From assembly GCA_934717675.1 (NCBI GenBank), contig CAKUYZ010000007.1, forward strand, positions 1 through 58,282: DNA of 58,282 bases. The letters run 5' to 3'. Each line of letters opens with the position of its first letter. Within the stretch, counting starts at the first letter, position 1. Position numbers and translations under genes: made by a program. Below, piece after piece: positions 9,801 to 18,172 of the stretch. Below the pieces are notes generated by a model. The model was not told the origin of the DNA and made no database searches. It worked only from the letters and a program-made list of their open reading frames with translations. This DNA comes from an uncultured Bacteroidales bacterium. GTDB lineage: Bacteria; Bacteroidota; Bacteroidia; Bacteroidales; Marinilabiliaceae.

Positions 9801-10221
9801 CCCCGACAAGCAGAAGCAGACGCTGAAACTGCTGACCGTGATATGCGGCATGATGAACACCAAGGGCGGCCGCCTACTGGTGGGCGTGAACGACTCCGGC
9901 ATGGCGGTGGGACTAGACACCGACTTCCGCGAACTGGCGGGCACCGAGCGTTTTGACGAGCAGAAGAGCCGCGACCTGATGAGCAACTTTTTCACCGACA
10001 TGATGCGCAAGCACATGCCCAACACTGCAAGCCTCTATGTAAACACCCACTTCGAGAGCCACGGCGGGCGCATGATATTCGTGGTGGAGGTGACCCCCAC
10101 CCCAACAGAGGTGATGAACGTGGATGACGTCTGCTACCGTCGCGTGGGTTCAACCACACGACCAATGGACGAAAACGAGAAGAAGAGCGTGATGGAGCTG
10201 AAAAAGCAACAGGCAAGCTAG
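6868..10221 (+). CDS. Large protein with C-terminal Schlafen AlbA_2 domain
   Basis: A 1117-residue cytoplasmic protein. The C-terminus (about residues 960-1100) is a clear AlbA_2 (Schlafen-type, divergent AAA-4 N-terminal) domain: EFKES at 964-968, the long helix ending in MMNTKGGRLLVGVND, then GMAVGLD, a central acidic/Arg segment, and the closing strand with YRRVGSTTRP. The remaining 950 residues are unlike the usual bacterial AlbA_2 proteins: the first 170 residues look like two OB-fold-like modules (short beta-rich segments repeated), a helical middle section follows, a second beta-rich region lies at about 480-760, then an acidic spacer (about 767-795) and a helical TPR-like region (800-950). 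No AAA ATPase or winged helix follows AlbA_2, which ends the protein. Some AlbA_2/Schlafen proteins are nucleases or DNA/RNA binding; here the activity is unknown. It is a single-gene unit with its own intergenic region. Confidence 0.75.
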   Translation: MAKTSSPTIGAKQELKVKELKKDFKNWYYVVDCDGQEYKVKLFDFQKTQETPSTVTCMLKTNPDGTQSLTQDLVPLIASRYKVGETYSLNVKRSMERSGQYDAFGSEGFRFHFVNTKGKKYGERQTLLCRVTSIDGIKVNVEEVEEATKTSEPIVSTTISPQALKAMGEAQEISPAIIRMTARVFRRDSAFYDARQELESQSGEWLTEAVRVVEDHMGEWLSTRLDTRKGTSHKICLLNALRRMGIEILERSGLVTGQGEDMMRLRSQIASCIGRADEFTSAINKVKDKTIDDYASDIRSSLERTGYVYEAAHRLGVLTCAMLIDSDLMVKNIRLLFGTLSSRSLTDWRQEPLRSALVKVLMAFIDQRAEEADRVMNISLGENKAVVSDMTRALAMTLMLTDDGDRGVNRYVLMSRLCRYASLFHTNLSGTLNSKAYGYLFGNAPSQLPFGWNDMKSSADVISFKASQAPTPQLVDGTLTHMGRNATVSVNGNNVTISPRMGGSHLRNVLPDGIPGWRNIEVKLSDRDSVREVKGDCADTQELRLMWRDVEDSLMDERDGVKRQTPPLGHKVKLQAEEGDEVMIMVTGSNGTTDEGRNPIFHCVVVDDHITGKGLLSPRDIVRYNVLSAHVSDFMDDSGKPLLLRAVVRKVLGDGTCRFNLVDYVEDFVSHYAQTGEPLLCRMTISSNRGNLLISEKGYSLKVPMDDNTPLLKSGDIVWVEPTAVYADGKVDAEFIEFDETGETLSDRQCFHNMLMAYSDGKTYDGDPEENEEEDEDYAQDQEQAEMSRSEVSELMNIVDRQSTLTDNRAQTFNLLAVARLLAIAIGNGVKADEYHERMALIYMMDEYARNQWIDPDDFDKHFSRSAKMLEGYPDMQDQATRLFCLSRLERNGSEAQLLEVAEQRKETLTGSVARLTLAFNLADGYHLTAARREIRNKINELLGIEARDESEREHMGEEGPTQEFKESMVFPPDNNMRPDKQKQTLKLLTVICGMMNTKGGRLLVGVNDSGMAVGLDTDFRELAGTERFDEQKSRDLMSNFFTDMMRKHMPNTASLYVNTHFESHGGRMIFVVEVTPTPTEVMNVDDVCYRRVGSTTRPMDENEKKSVMELKKQQAS

Positions 10222-10246
10222 ACCCGCCTCTCCACAACAAAAAGAA

Positions 10247-10284
10247 GCCGGCCGCCTGCGGGACTAAACCCACGGGCGGCCGGC
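10247..10284. terminator. GC-rich hairpin terminator between convergent genes
   Basis: A perfect 10-bp stem (10247-10256 with 10275-10284) has an extra GGG/CCC pairing in the loop. On the minus strand it is followed by a T-rich run, so it fits best as the terminator of the secreted hypothetical gene ending at 10311; it can also stop plus-strand transcription from the AlbA_2 gene, where the T-tract is poor. Confidence 0.6.
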
Positions 10285-10310
10285 CTTGCTTTATGGCGCA
10301 AGAAGAGGAC

Positions 10311-11156
10311 TTATTTCTTTCCTATCTTCTTCAAATCTTTCTCCAAGAGAGCATCGGGCTGCTTGGCGGAGATCATATGATAGTCAAAATAATAGACCTG
10401 AGCGTCGTCTGCCCCCATGAGCATCTTGTAGCACCGCGTCTTACGGTTTTTCTCCGGGCCCACCTTGTGAAGGATCACCACGTCTTTGCGCCTCTCTTCC
10501 AGAGCCTCGCGCACCTCGCTCTCATTGACAAGGCGGAAATTGTAGGGATAGACCTTACGGATGGCGCCATCGGTGCGTATGCTCGGCTCCAGGTCGCTCT
10601 TGACGAGATAGAGGGTCTTTGAGGCCAAAGACTGGCTGTTTTTGTTATACATGAGCAGCGGCGTCTCGCTTATGAGCTTGGGGTTGGCCCTCATTGCCTC
10701 GACATGGTTGACAATGAACCTGATGAAAGCGGGCATCTTATAGACCCACGCCTGGTCGGTGGCGGAGAGGTAGGCCAAGGGCACGGAGATAAGATCCGGC
10801 ATGTCTTTGAGCTTCACCTTTGGCTTGCCCATCAGGAGGCTGAGGTAGACGTACTTATCCTTTAGCTTGTCCTCGGGATAGGTGACCGTGGTGGTGAGCA
10901 GAAACGAGAGCGTGGGGTCTTTACGTTTCTCCTCGAACTCGCGGCGCGAGATGTAGCCCACCTCGGTGAGATGCCAATTGGCCTCCATATCGGCCTTGAT
11001 GGCCATATTGAAGTCGCTGAACATATTGTCATCCAGCACCACGAGCGTCTTAGACTTCATGAAATTCTCGTAGTCGGCTGGCGTGGGGGTGCAGTTTTGC
11101 GCCCCGATGGCGACACTGGCGAGCAGCAGCGTCAGAGCCAGGATTATCTTCTTCAT
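10311..11156 (-). CDS. Secreted conserved hypothetical protein
   Basis: A 281-residue exported protein with a standard signal peptide (MKKIILAL..., cleavage expected near Ala-Gln at residues 19-20) and no later membrane segment. The mature part is Lys-rich with mixed helix and strand and a Lys-Lys-Ile-Gly-Lys-Lys end. I do not recognise a family. It follows tamB by 62 bases on the same strand and may share transcription with it, which would fit an envelope role, but this is positional inference. Confidence 0.65.
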   Translation of the reverse strand: MKKIILALTLLLASVAIGAQNCTPTPADYENFMKSKTLVVLDDNMFSDFNMAIKADMEANWHLTEVGYISRREFEEKRKDPTLSFLLTTTVTYPEDKLKDKYVYLSLLMGKPKVKLKDMPDLISVPLAYLSATDQAWVYKMPAFIRFIVNHVEAMRANPKLISETPLLMYNKNSQSLASKTLYLVKSDLEPSIRTDGAIRKVYPYNFRLVNESEVREALEERRKDVVILHKVGPEKNRKTRCYKMLMGADDAQVYYFDYHMISAKQPDALLEKDLKKIGKK

Positions 11157-11218
11157 CTTGAAACAGATAGATTTATTGTGTTACACACTTTCCGTTTACG
11201 CAAAAGAGGCCGCAAGGT

Positions 11219-14200
11219 TCAGTTCTCAACCCGCGCCTCGGCCTTCTTGGCGTGACGCCTGCGGAAAATCTTGTGCCAATATTTCTGGAACAGCTCTCGG
11301 AATGTGTTGAAATCTTCTTGAAAAGAGACCCCGATGCCTTGGGTTGTTGGCGATGTCTCGTAGATGACGTCATTATTGGAGTGAGTGTAGGCCTTGGCCC
11401 TTATGTTGCCTTGCCTGTTTAGCTTGACCTCTACGTCGAAATCGCCAATGAGCGAGCCGTCATCGGACGACGATGAGCCGGAGGCGTCGCGGCCGTAACC
11501 AATGTTTCCGCTCAGGAGGATCTTATTGTCCAGCACCTGCGTGGACAGCGCAACCTCATACTCCTCATTCGTCACCTCATCGCCAGGGCGGTAGTTGACG
11601 CCCACGCCGATGTTATGGTCGTTTTGGCTAAAAAGGCTGCTAAGCTGGTTGCTGAGCAACTCAGAAGCCGTGGTGCCGAGGTAGCTCGACCCCTGATTGC
11701 CTTGGCTACCCGCATCTTGGACGGCGTAGAACTTATTGGCCATCAGCAGGGAGAAGACCTGGCGGTTCATCTCCTCCTGGGTGTTGACATACTGGTCGAA
11801 GGCGTATTGGTTGAAATTTTGCGATGACGGGATCTCGATGTCGAACTTGATGTCGGGATTGGTCAGTTTATTGGAGAGCAGTATGTTGCAATTTACGGGC
11901 ACGCGACGTTTGAGGTCGGCGTTGGCCTCCTCGCCGCCTCCCTGCACCAGGTCATAGAGCGACGCCTTGAGCTTATACGTGGCCACAATATCAACAAGGG
12001 CGTCGTATGGTCCTCCGTCCCACGTGATGTGGCCGCCCTTGTTGATAGCGAACTGCTTATTTATTATGTTCTCGAACGAGAAGTTGTACATTCCGCTCTC
12101 AATCTCGTAATCTCCATACATGGTCAGCTCTCCTCCCCTGTCCACATTGACCTGAATTTGTCCGGAGCCTCGCCCCGTGAGTTTGTTGCCCGTCTGTTGG
12201 TTTATGACGACAGACATCTCCGCGTCGGGCGTAATCTGAAGGTTGAGCCCCGCCGAGACTCCCGCGCCTATTTGCTCCGTCTGGGTCATGACCACCTCAT
12301 TGGGTTTCTTGAAAAGGATGTAGTCGTGGCTGCCAACGTCCGACTTGGCTGACGGGGCCACCATAAACTTGGAGTTGCGCTCCGTGCGGGCGTCAATGTC
12401 AATCCTGACGGCCTTGGTGGGGCCTGTTATCCTCATTCGGCCAGTACCGTAGACGGTGCCGTAGTATGACGGGCTTTGGCTCGACGTGGTCTGGAGAAGC
12501 AGCAGGTCGTCAACATCGAAGACAAGCCCCATCTGCAGGTCGGAGAACATATTGTGCGCTATGCTGCCGCCAAAGATGCCGTGCTTGCCCCTGCTGTCCG
12601 CAAAGCGGATGTTGAGAAAATCCATGCTGCGCGGTGAGAGGACGAGCGAGTCCTGCATATCAATGTGATACGTCACATTGGTCTGCATGACGCGGAAATA
12701 GTTGTCGTCATTCATCTTGAGACGGGAGTCTAGCGCAATGTCATCCAGGGGGCCGTGGAGCCGCAACCATCCCGACGTAGACCCCCGCCAGGAGTCTATG
12801 CAATTGTCCAAATAGAAATTGAGGAAGCCTGTGGACAGGCTGTCGATGTCGAACCTCAGGTCCATGGCAGATCCGCGGGCATCGACATAGCCCGTGGCCA
12901 CGGCTCTGGGCACGCCACCGGTGACGATGTCCAGCCCAATGTCCAGTTTGTCGGATTCGGGAGACCAGGCCGTCGTCACGTCCATATGCTCCAGCATATC
13001 GCCGTTCACCTTGAGTCTCTCGATGCTCGCCATGGACGTCATGCGGACGTCGCCGAGCAATGCGGACACCTCGGCATCGGCATATAAGTCGCCCTCGAGT
13101 GAGAATTTTGACGACGCGTCGGTCTTCACTATTTTCTCCAGCACAATCTTGCTGAGAGCGAGCCGCAAGGTGTCATCAGGGCTTGCAGACACGCCGCCTT
13201 GCGCCCTTATGGAGTGGTCGGCATTGGAGAGGAGGAAATGGCTCACGCCCAACCGTCCGGCACAGGCGTCGAAGCGGCAAGAGTCCAGCGTCCAGACGTC
13301 GCCACCCATCGTCAGCTGCGACTGGTCCACCCCTATGAGCGCCCTCAGCCTTCCCGTCTCATTGTCTTGGACAAACTTGGCGTCCACATTTAGCGCGCCG
13401 CCTTGCCGCTTCCCATCGGCCAAAAGCCATGCCACATCGGCCGTCAGCCCGTCGGCTTCGGCCTCGGCCGCCACTCGGAAGCCCTTAATGTCGCCCACCA
13501 GTGGCGCCGACACGGCATTTGCCCTCACGCCCAGGCCCACGACACCCTCATTGCTGGCCACAGCGGCCTCGAGCCCCGATGCCGTGCCAGACGCCGTGCG
13601 GATGGTGTCTATGGCCACGCGGGCCCAAGCGGTATGGGTTTGAGAGTCGATGCTGCCGCGGACCTCGAGAGTGTCTGACACGCTCACCGACGGCAGAAAC
13701 AGGGAGGCCAACCGCCGCGCCTGATAGAGAGACAGCTCGAACTCCGCCATTTGGGCATGGCGCGACCTGGCCACAGGCTTGGCCAACAACGGCAGAGCCG
13801 CGGCATATTGCCGAGCCAACTCATCGGCCAGACCTTTGACGTCAAAATTTCCCATGGCGTAGCCCGACAGCGCGTCAGACTCCACAGACAAGACGCGGCG
13901 ACCGAGCGCATCGGTCCCTAACGAGGCCAACAGATGGTCAACGGCCAGCGTGTCTTGCCTATTGCAGAGAGTGAGAGTGGCCAAATGGACGTCGGATACG
14001 GACGTGCGGAAATCCACCCCTGTGCTCTCGGCCCTCATGCGAAAAGAGGCCCATGCGTTTGGCGTAAAGACCGCGGGGCAAAGGCTTCCGAGTTGGGCGG
14101 AATCGGCCTGGACGGCCAAAGAGACGTAGGGCGAGACCCCGCTCCCGTCTCTCTCGGCCACCACCATCAGGTGGCCATGCAGAGGGTCGTTGACCTGCAC

Positions 14201-15607
14201 AAGGCCATTGGCCTTATTGCCGTCCGCCACGCCATTGAAAGACACGCCGGTGAAGGCTGTACCGGCCACCTCGGCCCTGGTCACGTTGCCACGGAGCATG
14301 ACGTAGCGCAGGTCTGTCCCGCACGCTCGCCCTTGGGCGGAGAGGGATCCCGTCACCCTTGCCACAATGCCGCTCGTGAGGCGGCCAAGGTCGGCATCGG
14401 CAGAGAGTGACGATGAGAAAGAGATGGTTCGCCACCCGTCATCGGAGTGCGCGGTGGCGTAGGCTTCGGAAGTGAGGGGCGAAGACGACAACCGCACATT
14501 GGCCGAGGCCTCGCCCCCTGTGTAATCTATCAAGAGGTTGCCCCCCACGGCCACGGGTCGGAAGTCCGCCCGCACGGGCGCATCGGCGCCAAGGCCAGCC
14601 ACCGCGGCAACGTCGGCGGGACACGTGCGCCCGTCAACAGAGAGTTTGGCCCAAGACAGCCACGCGCCCCCGGCCCCGCGCTCCAACTGCCCAAGGCCCG
14701 AAAGTGTGATGAAAGAGGCATCGGCAAAAGAGAGGCGCATGCGGCGGACGTCCACCACGCTGCCGTCTAGCCGCGCGCTAAGGCTCATCCCTGCACTGGG
14801 CAGCGGGCGTGCCGCGAGCGCGGAGAGGATGCCGGCGCCCACCCTTGCCGACGGAATCTCCACCCGCGCGTGGCGCACGCCGGCAGAGTCGGCCACGACA
14901 ATGACGGAATCGACCCGCGCCACGCCCGACCCCAAAGAGACAGACGCCTCGCGGAGGCTCAAAGTGTCTCCCCGCATGGCCAGGCGGCCGCTCAAGGCCG
15001 CTTTTAGTGAGAGGCTTGGCAAAAAGAATGACACGGCGGAGACAGAGACGCCGCCACGCCCCTCATCAAAAAGGATGTCGTCTAGGGCAAGGGACACGTC
15101 TTGCAGATGGAGCGGTTGGCGACCCATGGCCTCATAGGCCACATGGCACTCCGCCGCCCTGAGAGCGTGCACGCTCACGCGGGGCGCGGCCCCATCGGAA
15201 GCCACGCTGTCGGGCCCCGCCAGGGACATGATGTTGAGCTTGCCATCGGCGCCCTGGCGCACCACAACATCCAGGCTGTCCACATCTATCACGTTGAGAG
15301 ACAGCCCGCCCGACACCAGAGAGGCGGCGGAGACATCGGCCTTGACGCGCCGGAGCGAAATCATGGGCAGAGAGTCAGGCCCCGCTATGCAGACGCGGGA
15401 GACCTCGACAGACGAGAAAGGGAAAAAGCGCAGCGAGCCGACTGTCGCAGGCAGTCCTGTGGACGACGTTATGGCATTGGCAATGGCGCGGCCGGCCCAC
15501 CGTTGGACGGGTGGGAACTGGGTGAGGCCAAATGCCAGCAGCAGCAGAAACATCACCGCCAGCAGAAAGGCCCACAAGGCCGACACTATCTTGCGCAAAT
15601 ATCCCAT
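11219..15607 (-). CDS. tamB: TamB-family translocation/assembly protein
   Basis: A 1462-residue inner-membrane-anchored protein of the AsmA/TamB superfamily, thought to bridge the periplasm and take part in outer-membrane protein or lipid transport. One N-terminal membrane anchor (about residues 5-28) is followed by an AsmA-like repeat region of long amphipathic beta-strands, and the C-terminal ~350 residues match the TamB (DUF490) domain, with segments such as GSGQIQV, EIESGMYNF and IGVGVNYRPGDE. The start at 15607 puts the anchor at the N-terminus; an upstream ATG at 15643 overlaps the promoter box. It is divergent from tsaD, an arrangement I recall from other Bacteroidetes. Confidence 0.9.
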   Translation of the reverse strand: MGYLRKIVSALWAFLLAVMFLLLLAFGLTQFPPVQRWAGRAIANAITSSTGLPATVGSLRFFPFSSVEVSRVCIAGPDSLPMISLRRVKADVSAASLVSGGLSLNVIDVDSLDVVVRQGADGKLNIMSLAGPDSVASDGAAPRVSVHALRAAECHVAYEAMGRQPLHLQDVSLALDDILFDEGRGGVSVSAVSFFLPSLSLKAALSGRLAMRGDTLSLREASVSLGSGVARVDSVIVVADSAGVRHARVEIPSARVGAGILSALAARPLPSAGMSLSARLDGSVVDVRRMRLSFADASFITLSGLGQLERGAGGAWLSWAKLSVDGRTCPADVAAVAGLGADAPVRADFRPVAVGGNLLIDYTGGEASANVRLSSSPLTSEAYATAHSDDGWRTISFSSSLSADADLGRLTSGIVARVTGSLSAQGRACGTDLRYVMLRGNVTRAEVAGTAFTGVSFNGVADGNKANGLVQVNDPLHGHLMVVAERDGSGVSPYVSLAVQADSAQLGSLCPAVFTPNAWASFRMRAESTGVDFRTSVSDVHLATLTLCNRQDTLAVDHLLASLGTDALGRRVLSVESDALSGYAMGNFDVKGLADELARQYAAALPLLAKPVARSRHAQMAEFELSLYQARRLASLFLPSVSVSDTLEVRGSIDSQTHTAWARVAIDTIRTASGTASGLEAAVASNEGVVGLGVRANAVSAPLVGDIKGFRVAAEAEADGLTADVAWLLADGKRQGGALNVDAKFVQDNETGRLRALIGVDQSQLTMGGDVWTLDSCRFDACAGRLGVSHFLLSNADHSIRAQGGVSASPDDTLRLALSKIVLEKIVKTDASSKFSLEGDLYADAEVSALLGDVRMTSMASIERLKVNGDMLEHMDVTTAWSPESDKLDIGLDIVTGGVPRAVATGYVDARGSAMDLRFDIDSLSTGFLNFYLDNCIDSWRGSTSGWLRLHGPLDDIALDSRLKMNDDNYFRVMQTNVTYHIDMQDSLVLSPRSMDFLNIRFADSRGKHGIFGGSIAHNMFSDLQMGLVFDVDDLLLLQTTSSQSPSYYGTVYGTGRMRITGPTKAVRIDIDARTERNSKFMVAPSAKSDVGSHDYILFKKPNEVVMTQTEQIGAGVSAGLNLQITPDAEMSVVINQQTGNKLTGRGSGQIQVNVDRGGELTMYGDYEIESGMYNFSFENIINKQFAINKGGHITWDGGPYDALVDIVATYKLKASLYDLVQGGGEEANADLKRRVPVNCNILLSNKLTNPDIKFDIEIPSSQNFNQYAFDQYVNTQEEMNRQVFSLLMANKFYAVQDAGSQGNQGSSYLGTTASELLSNQLSSLFSQNDHNIGVGVNYRPGDEVTNEEYEVALSTQVLDNKILLSGNIGYGRDASGSSSSDDGSLIGDFDVEVKLNRQGNIRAKAYTHSNNDVIYETSPTTQGIGVSFQEDFNTFRELFQKYWHKIFRRRHAKKAEARVEN

Positions 15608-15640
15608 GGTCTGGGGTGCGCGCCATTGTGGCGCACTGTG

Positions 15641-15648
15641 CAAAAATA
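15641..15648 (-). promoter_or_regulatory. Probable -7 box for tamB
   Basis: TATTTTTG on the minus strand fits TAnnTTTG and lies 33 bases before the chosen tamB start, which supports that start over the ATG at 15643. No matching -33 element was found at standard spacing. Confidence 0.35.
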
Positions 15649-15679
15649 GCCATAAGGTGGCATATTATGCGGAGTTTTG

Positions 15680-15687
15680 TATATTTG
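15680..15687 (+). promoter_or_regulatory. Possible -7 box for tsaD
   Basis: TATATTTG on the plus strand fits TAnnTTTG, 86 bases before the tsaD start. No TTG lies at the right distance upstream, so support is partial. Confidence 0.33.
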
Positions 15688-15773
15688 CCCAATGGTTTTG
15701 GCACATGGCGCGCCAGACATGAGGCCAGGCACGGCAAAAGAGCCGCCGGCCACGACAAAATAAGCGGAATCAG

Positions 15774-16793
15774 ATGTCTACATCTACACTCATATTGGGC
15801 ATAGAGTCGTCGTGTGACGACACATCAGCGGCAGTGCTGGAAGACGGCCGCGTTCTCTCAAACGTCACAGCCAGCCAGGCTGTGCACCTGCGTTACGGCG
15901 GCGTGGTGCCAGAGCTCGCCTCAAGAGCCCATGAGCAAAACATAATCCCCGTGGTGGACAAGGCTTTGGCCGACGCCGGCATCAAGGCCGACGACCTCAG
16001 CGCGGTGGCGTTCACCCGCGGCCCCGGCCTTATGGGGTCGCTGCTGGTGGGCGTGTCTTTCGCCAAGGGCTTCGCCCTCGCACTGGGCAAACCCATCATC
16101 GAGGTCAACCACCTTCAGGCCCACGTCTCGGCCCACTTCATTGTCGAGGATGGCAAAGAGCAGCCGCAGTTCCCGTTCCTCTGCCTGCTGGTGTCTGGCG
16201 GCAACAGCCAGATACTTTTGGTGAAGGACTATATGGACATGGAGATCATAGGCCAGACGATAGACGACGCGGCGGGCGAAGCCTTTGACAAGTGCGCCAA
16301 GGTGATGGGCTTGGGCTACCCTGGCGGCCCCGTAATCAACAAATTGGCCAACGAGGGCAACCCCAAAGCGTTCAGCTTCGCCAGGCCTCACGTGGGCGGC
16401 TATGACTACAGCTTCAGCGGGCTGAAGACATCGTTCCTCTACACGCTGCGCGACGCTCTGAGAGAGGATCCCGACTTTGTGGAGAAGCACAAGGCGGATC
16501 TATGCGCCTCGCTGCAAAGCACCGTCATAGACATCTTGATGAAAAACCTGACCCGCGCGGCGAAAGACCTGGGCATAAGCACGGTGGCCGTGGCGGGCGG
16601 AGTGTCGGCAAACAGCGGGTTGCGCGACGCTTTCGAGAGACTGCACACAAGCCGCGGGTGGAAAGTCTTCGTGCCAAAATTCTCATACACCACAGACAAT
16701 GCGGCCATGGTGGCATCGGCCGGTTTCCGCAAATTCCAGCGCGGGATGTTCGCCACAATGGATCTGGCCCCATATTCCCGCACAATAGTGTAA
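15774..16793 (+). CDS. tsaD: tRNA threonylcarbamoyladenosine transferase TsaD
   Basis: Catalyses the final transfer of threonylcarbamoyl to N6 of A37 in ANN-decoding tRNAs, within the TsaB–TsaD–TsaE complex. Family marks are the N-terminal GIESSCDDT, the VVPELASRAH segment with its metal-binding histidine, the metal motif HLQAH (NHLQAHVSAH), the SGGNSQI loop, the DDAAGEAFDK segment, and the C-terminal TDNAAMVA aspartate. Length 339 is normal. It is divergent from tamB and is followed after 36 bases by the PqqD-like gene, so it may be cotranscribed with the cassette downstream. Confidence 0.96.
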   Translation: MSTSTLILGIESSCDDTSAAVLEDGRVLSNVTASQAVHLRYGGVVPELASRAHEQNIIPVVDKALADAGIKADDLSAVAFTRGPGLMGSLLVGVSFAKGFALALGKPIIEVNHLQAHVSAHFIVEDGKEQPQFPFLCLLVSGGNSQILLVKDYMDMEIIGQTIDDAAGEAFDKCAKVMGLGYPGGPVINKLANEGNPKAFSFARPHVGGYDYSFSGLKTSFLYTLRDALREDPDFVEKHKADLCASLQSTVIDILMKNLTRAAKDLGISTVAVAGGVSANSGLRDAFERLHTSRGWKVFVPKFSYTTDNAAMVASAGFRKFQRGMFATMDLAPYSRTIV

Positions 16794-16829
16794 CGCCGCC
16801 ACAAAAGGCAACGGCACAAGAGCTACACC

Positions 16830-17147
16830 ATGGACAAGAAATACAGAATCCTCCCCACCTTCGTTATGACTAGGATGGCCGACGAGGCCGTGATTGCCCC
16901 TATATGCGAATCTACCGTGGAGATGGGCAAACTGCTGTCTCTCAACCCGACAGGGGCAGACATAATGGACGGGCTGCGCAATGGGCAGAGCGTGAGCGAC
17001 ATTGTGCGCCACATTTTGGACACCTATGACGACAGCGAAGCCCAGAAGGTGGAGCAAGACGTGGAAGACTTCATCAGAGAGATGATGAAGCGCGGCTACG
17101 TGGAAGAGGTGGAGGGAGATGACGGCCCGCCCGTTGACGCCCAGTGA
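16830..17147 (+). CDS. PqqD-family (RiPP recognition element-like) protein
   Basis: A 105-residue protein of the PqqD type, the small winged-helix-like fold that binds leader peptides of ribosomally made, modified peptides. The diagnostic segment is LNPTGADIMDGL (about residues 36-47), followed by a helix with SVSDIVRHILDTYD and a C-terminal helix ending in LV/YVEE; this matches the usual LNxTgxxIwxll...vaeil pattern with Met in place of Trp. It opens a tight cassette with an HprK-like kinase, a signal-peptidase-like protein and an ABC exporter. Family knowledge makes it a peptide-binding chaperone; the substrate here is unknown because no precursor gene is visible. Confidence 0.8.
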   Translation: MDKKYRILPTFVMTRMADEAVIAPICESTVEMGKLLSLNPTGADIMDGLRNGQSVSDIVRHILDTYDDSEAQKVEQDVEDFIREMMKRGYVEEVEGDDGPPVDAQ

Positions 17148-17220
17148 GGCATGGCGGGCGCACACGACTATCAATTGCAGCAACAAAATCCAACTTCAGA
17201 AAAACCAAACGCGCATCGTG

Positions 17221-18168
17221 ATGAAAGAACAACATGAAGAGAGCGTAAGCGTCAGCGTAGCCGGGCTGCAAATAGAGATAAGGGCGGTAGGGTGCCGCCT
17301 GACGGACGTCAGTTTCCGCGGCTTTGGAACGCCTAGACCCTCGCGCTCATGGATGCCGCCCCCAACAGACATCATTGTGGTGACACTCACGCAGTGGAGC
17401 AACATCAACGACGGGATCAAGGCCAACGCCCGCTTCGTCTCTCCAAAAAACGGCGAAGACGGGTGCGAGTGGGCGCTCCAAAGCAATGAGGACGGCACGG
17501 AGACCATAACCGCCCACTACGACAACGGCCCACTAAAAGCCGCCCAAGTGACCTACACGGCCACCAACGCGCAGCTGCGCGTGGAGCCCGCAGAGAAGCG
17601 CGCCTCGACAATAGACCCTTACATATTCCCCATCTTCAACATATTCTTGTCTCGCCAACTCCTGCGCCGCGGCGGGTTCCTCATCCACTCCTCTGTCGTG
17701 TGCACAGGCATTGGCAAAGGAATGCTGTTCACTGCGCCTTCCGGCACAGGCAAGAGCACCATAGCGGAGCTGTTCCGCCAAAACAGGGCCGTGGTCATAA
17801 ATGATGACATGGTGGCCGTGCGCCCGCCCGAGACAGAAGGCGGCGAACCGAGGGCCTACTCCATCCCTATGAGGAACTACAAGCAAAAACCGTCGTCCAC
17901 CACCCTGCGCGGCGTATACTTGCTGCATCAGGCCCCCGAAAACACGCTGACCAAGATCAAGAGCAAAGCCGAGGCCATGGCGGCCATCATGGCCAACGTG
18001 ATCCAGCAGCCGCTCAACAAGGAGAGCGTGAACCAGCTGACGTCTAACGTCTTTTTGTGCTTTGGCAATGTGGACACCTGCCACCTGGGCTTCGAGCCTA
18101 GCGGCGCGGTGGTGAAACTGCTGCGCGACGCCATGTCGGCTCGCGCAAAAAAAGGAGGCGACCGCTGA
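17221..18168 (+). CDS. HprK-like serine kinase (RiPP-cluster type)
   Basis: A 315-residue protein whose C-terminal half (about residues 140-305) resembles the HPr kinase/phosphorylase catalytic domain. The P-loop APSGTGKST is at 172-180, followed by the acidic VINDD segment (about 193-197), then SIPM and a long helical tail. The N-terminal half is beta-rich and unassigned. In paeninodin-type lasso clusters such homologues phosphorylate the peptide, and in other clusters they stand beside PqqD proteins; true HPr-PTS control is less likely here, because no PTS gene is nearby. The ATG at 17221 is chosen; an upstream ATG at 17119 would lie inside the PqqD-like gene and adds an atypical extension. 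It ends five bases before the next start. Confidence 0.72.
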   Translation: MKEQHEESVSVSVAGLQIEIRAVGCRLTDVSFRGFGTPRPSRSWMPPPTDIIVVTLTQWSNINDGIKANARFVSPKNGEDGCEWALQSNEDGTETITAHYDNGPLKAAQVTYTATNAQLRVEPAEKRASTIDPYIFPIFNIFLSRQLLRRGGFLIHSSVVCTGIGKGMLFTAPSGTGKSTIAELFRQNRAVVINDDMVAVRPPETEGGEPRAYSIPMRNYKQKPSSTTLRGVYLLHQAPENTLTKIKSKAEAMAAIMANVIQQPLNKESVNQLTSNVFLCFGNVDTCHLGFEPSGAVVKLLRDAMSARAKKGGDR

Positions 18169-18172
18169 CGAC

